The notes beneath the pieces were generated by a model. The model made no database searches. It was not told where the DNA came from and saw nothing but the letters and a program-made list of their open reading frames with translations. A stretch of DNA of 6,187 nt from an uncultured Streptococcus sp. (lineage in GTDB: Bacteria > Bacillota > Bacilli > Lactobacillales > Streptococcaceae): positions 1-6,187 of the forward strand of contig CABSRC010000092.1 of assembly GCA_902480035.1 (NCBI GenBank). Direction: 5' to 3'. Shown here in pieces: positions 5,059 to 6,187 of this stretch (the first letter of the stretch is position 1; each line of letters begins with the position of its first letter). The position numbers and the translations under genes were made by a program.

Positions 5059-5125
5059 GAAAAAGAAGTATACTTAACCTGTAAGAAGAAGTTGATGGAG
5101 ATCTTATTGGGAGAGCTTATCAACG

Positions 5126-5133
5126 AAAGGTGG
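5126..5133 (+). promoter_or_regulatory. Ribosome binding site of the HD-domain gene
   Basis: AAAGGTGG ends 7 bases before the ATG at 5141, a good Shine-Dalgarno match at normal spacing. Confidence 0.75.
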
Positions 5134-5140
5134 TTATCTT

Positions 5141-5632
5141 ATGCAATATCATCGTGACAAAGAATACATGACCTATGTAGGCCATCTGATCCAGCATCCT
5201 AAGGTTCAAAAATTAGCCGACATTCCCCACCATATTCATTCCAATCGTTTGGAGCATTCCATTCATGTGAGCTATACCAGTTATAAACTGGCTAAAAAAT
5301 TTGGTTGGGATGCCAAAAGTACGGCTCGGGGTGGCCTCTTGCATGACCTCTTTTACTATGATTGGCGCGAGACCAAGTTTACGAAAAGTCACGCCTGGAT
5401 CCATCCCCGCATTGCCGTGAGAAATGCACGAAAGATCACAGATCTCAATGCCAAGGAAGAAGACATCATTATTAAACACATGTGGGGAGCTACCCTTGCT
5501 CCGCCTCGCTACAAAGAATCCTTCGTAGTGACCATGGTGGATAAATACTGGGCTGTTAAAGAAGCTTCAGAACCATGGCGTAAAAAGATGGCTAAAAGGA
5601 GATTTTTTCATCGAAAAATGTTAAAATCGTAG
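5141..5632 (+). CDS. HD-domain protein, putative metal-dependent phosphohydrolase
   Basis: The 163-residue protein has the HD-superfamily metal ligands in order: His39 in NRLEHS, His68-Asp69 in GGLLHDLFYYDW, His88 and His113 in the middle helices (WIHP, IKHMWG), and Asp134 in TMVDKYW. This H...HD...H...H...D layout is typical of the HD phosphohydrolases that bind two metals and cleave phosphoester bonds, often of nucleotides. The substrate cannot be assigned. There is no second domain, signal peptide or membrane helix, so it should be cytoplasmic. The C-terminus is very basic (KKMAKRRFFHRKMLKS), possibly for nucleic acid contact; that is inference. It lies 82 bases after the methyltransferase gene without a visible terminator between them, suggesting a shared transcript. 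A TATACT at 5069-5074 lacks a matching -35 box. The promoter of the next gene lies inside its 3' end. Confidence 0.88.
   Translation: MQYHRDKEYMTYVGHLIQHPKVQKLADIPHHIHSNRLEHSIHVSYTSYKLAKKFGWDAKSTARGGLLHDLFYYDWRETKFTKSHAWIHPRIAVRNARKITDLNAKEEDIIIKHMWGATLAPPRYKESFVVTMVDKYWAVKEASEPWRKKMAKRRFFHRKMLKS
5619..5627 (+). promoter_or_regulatory. Possible extended -10 promoter of the BI-1 family gene
   Basis: TGT followed by TAAAAT (5622-5627) matches TGnTATAAT at all but one base. It overlaps the last codons of the HD gene. No clear -35 box is seen 16-18 bases upstream. Transcription would begin near 5634, giving a leader of about 27 bases. Confidence 0.45.
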
Positions 5633-5659
5633 TAAACAAATTTGAAAGGAACTTGTTTA
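5633..5659 (+). promoter_or_regulatory. 5' leader stem-loop presenting the ribosome site of the BI-1 family gene
   Basis: TAAACAA (5633-5639) pairs perfectly with TTGTTTA (5653-5659). The 13-base loop holds the Shine-Dalgarno AAAGGA (5645-5650). The ATG at 5661 follows one base after the stem. The linear SD-to-ATG gap of 10 bases is slightly long. Confidence 0.45.
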
Positions 5660-5660
5660 T

Positions 5661-6187
5661 ATGTATAATGATTCAGTAATCCAAGAACAAAGTGGATTGA
5701 ATGCTTTTTATAACAAAATCTACTCATTAGTTGGGATCGGTGTGGGGATTTCAGCCCTTGTGTCTGGCCTGATGATGACAGTCTTTCAAGACTTCTTCGT
5801 ACAAATCTTGACAACCGCACCAATGGTTTACTACGCAGCAGTGGTTGTAGAATTGATCTTGGTCTTTGTTGCAAGTGGGAAGGCTGTTAAAAATAGCCCG
5901 TCTGCTCTTCCGATCTTCTTGATCTACTCAGCTTTGAATGGCTTTACCTTGAGCTTTATCATTGCTCGCTACATGCAAGCAACTGTCTATAAGGCTTTCT
6001 TGGTCAGTGCCTTGATGTTTATTGTCATGGGAGCTATCGGACGCGTCGTGAAAAAAGACCTGTCTGGAATGGGACGTGCCTTGATGGGAGTCTTGATCGG
6101 TGTGATCATTGCTTCTGTTGTGAACATGTTCTTGAGAAGTTCTGGAATGGACTATATCTTGAGTATTATCTCTGTCTTCCTCTTTGC
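5661..6187 (+). CDS. Bax inhibitor-1/YccA family membrane protein, 3' end outside window
   Basis: The frame is open from ATG 5661 to the window end and gives 175 residues without a stop. A hydrophilic N-terminus (MYNDSVIQEQSGLNAFYNK) is followed by at least five hydrophobic segments: about 20-42, 55-73, 83-103, 111-130 and 139-158, with a sixth beginning near 164. The segment IYSALNGFTLSFI (88-100), with its Gly94-Phe-Thr-Leu-Ser, is the recognisable BI-1/YccA family motif, and short basic loops (GRVVKKD) separate the helices as expected. Family members are six- or seven-helix proteins, some shown to act as pH-sensitive calcium leak channels and, in E. coli, to interact with the FtsH protease; a role here is inference. 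Members are usually about 220-230 residues, so roughly 50 are missing. The ribosome site AAAGGA lies 10 bases upstream. Confidence 0.9.
   Translation, partial: MYNDSVIQEQSGLNAFYNKIYSLVGIGVGISALVSGLMMTVFQDFFVQILTTAPMVYYAAVVVELILVFVASGKAVKNSPSALPIFLIYSALNGFTLSFIIARYMQATVYKAFLVSALMFIVMGAIGRVVKKDLSGMGRALMGVLIGVIIASVVNMFLRSSGMDYILSIISVFLF

Noticed and set aside
5069..5074. TATACT as a -10 box for the HD gene
   Set aside because: No -35 box is found 15-19 bases upstream and no TG extension is present; the surrounding AAGTATACTT is a chance-level palindrome.
5213..5874. Minus-strand 88-codon frames opposite the HD and BI-1 genes
   Set aside because: They are antisense to genes with clear catalytic or family motifs and show no sign of independent coding.
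1..6187. Mobile element, CRISPR array, toxin-antitoxin, defence system or horizontally acquired island
   Set aside because: No transposase, integrase, direct-repeat array, paired small ORFs or composition break is visible; all genes are core streptococcal functions.

Overview
The window is ordinary chromosomal DNA from a low-GC Gram-positive bacterium, almost certainly a Streptococcus of the mitis/sanguinis/parasanguinis type. The identification rests on close recall-level matches of MltG, GreA, the long-tailed lipoprotein YidC (YidC2), acylphosphatase, a TrmH/SpoU-type methyltransferase, an HD-domain protein and a Bax-inhibitor-1 membrane protein to streptococcal proteins, on strong AAGGAGG-like ribosome sites and on TATAAT promoters. 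No IS element, phage gene, CRISPR array, tRNA or rRNA is visible, and base composition looks even throughout.

Layout. Positions 1-681 hold the end of one GNAT acetyltransferase and a complete, related second one, 12 bases apart in one operon. A near-ideal promoter (714-742) then drives mltG, which most likely starts at a TTG codon (774) rather than at the upstream ATGs. A terminator-like hairpin touches the mltG stop codon, and greA follows. greA ends at a strong intrinsic terminator (2821-2848) and converges on yidC2, which is on the minus strand with its own terminator (2902-2934). acyP (minus strand) lies upstream of yidC2, and yidC2 has its own promoter in the 77-base gap between them. 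acyP diverges from the methyltransferase gene, whose -10 box sits exactly where it would give a leaderless mRNA. Downstream on the plus strand are an HD-domain phosphohydrolase gene and the start of a BI-1 family membrane protein gene, cut by the window end.

The genes are housekeeping functions: peptidoglycan synthesis and chain termination (MltG), rescue of backtracked RNA polymerase (GreA), membrane protein insertion (YidC2), acyl phosphate hydrolysis (AcyP) and RNA 2'-O-methylation (SpoU family). I do not see an undescribed multi-gene system. The observations most worth a second look are regulatory: a predicted leaderless methyltransferase mRNA, overlapping face-to-face promoters shared with acyP, a stop-codon-abutting attenuator between mltG and greA, and the TTG start of mltG. 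All promoter, terminator and start calls are read by eye and are predictions.
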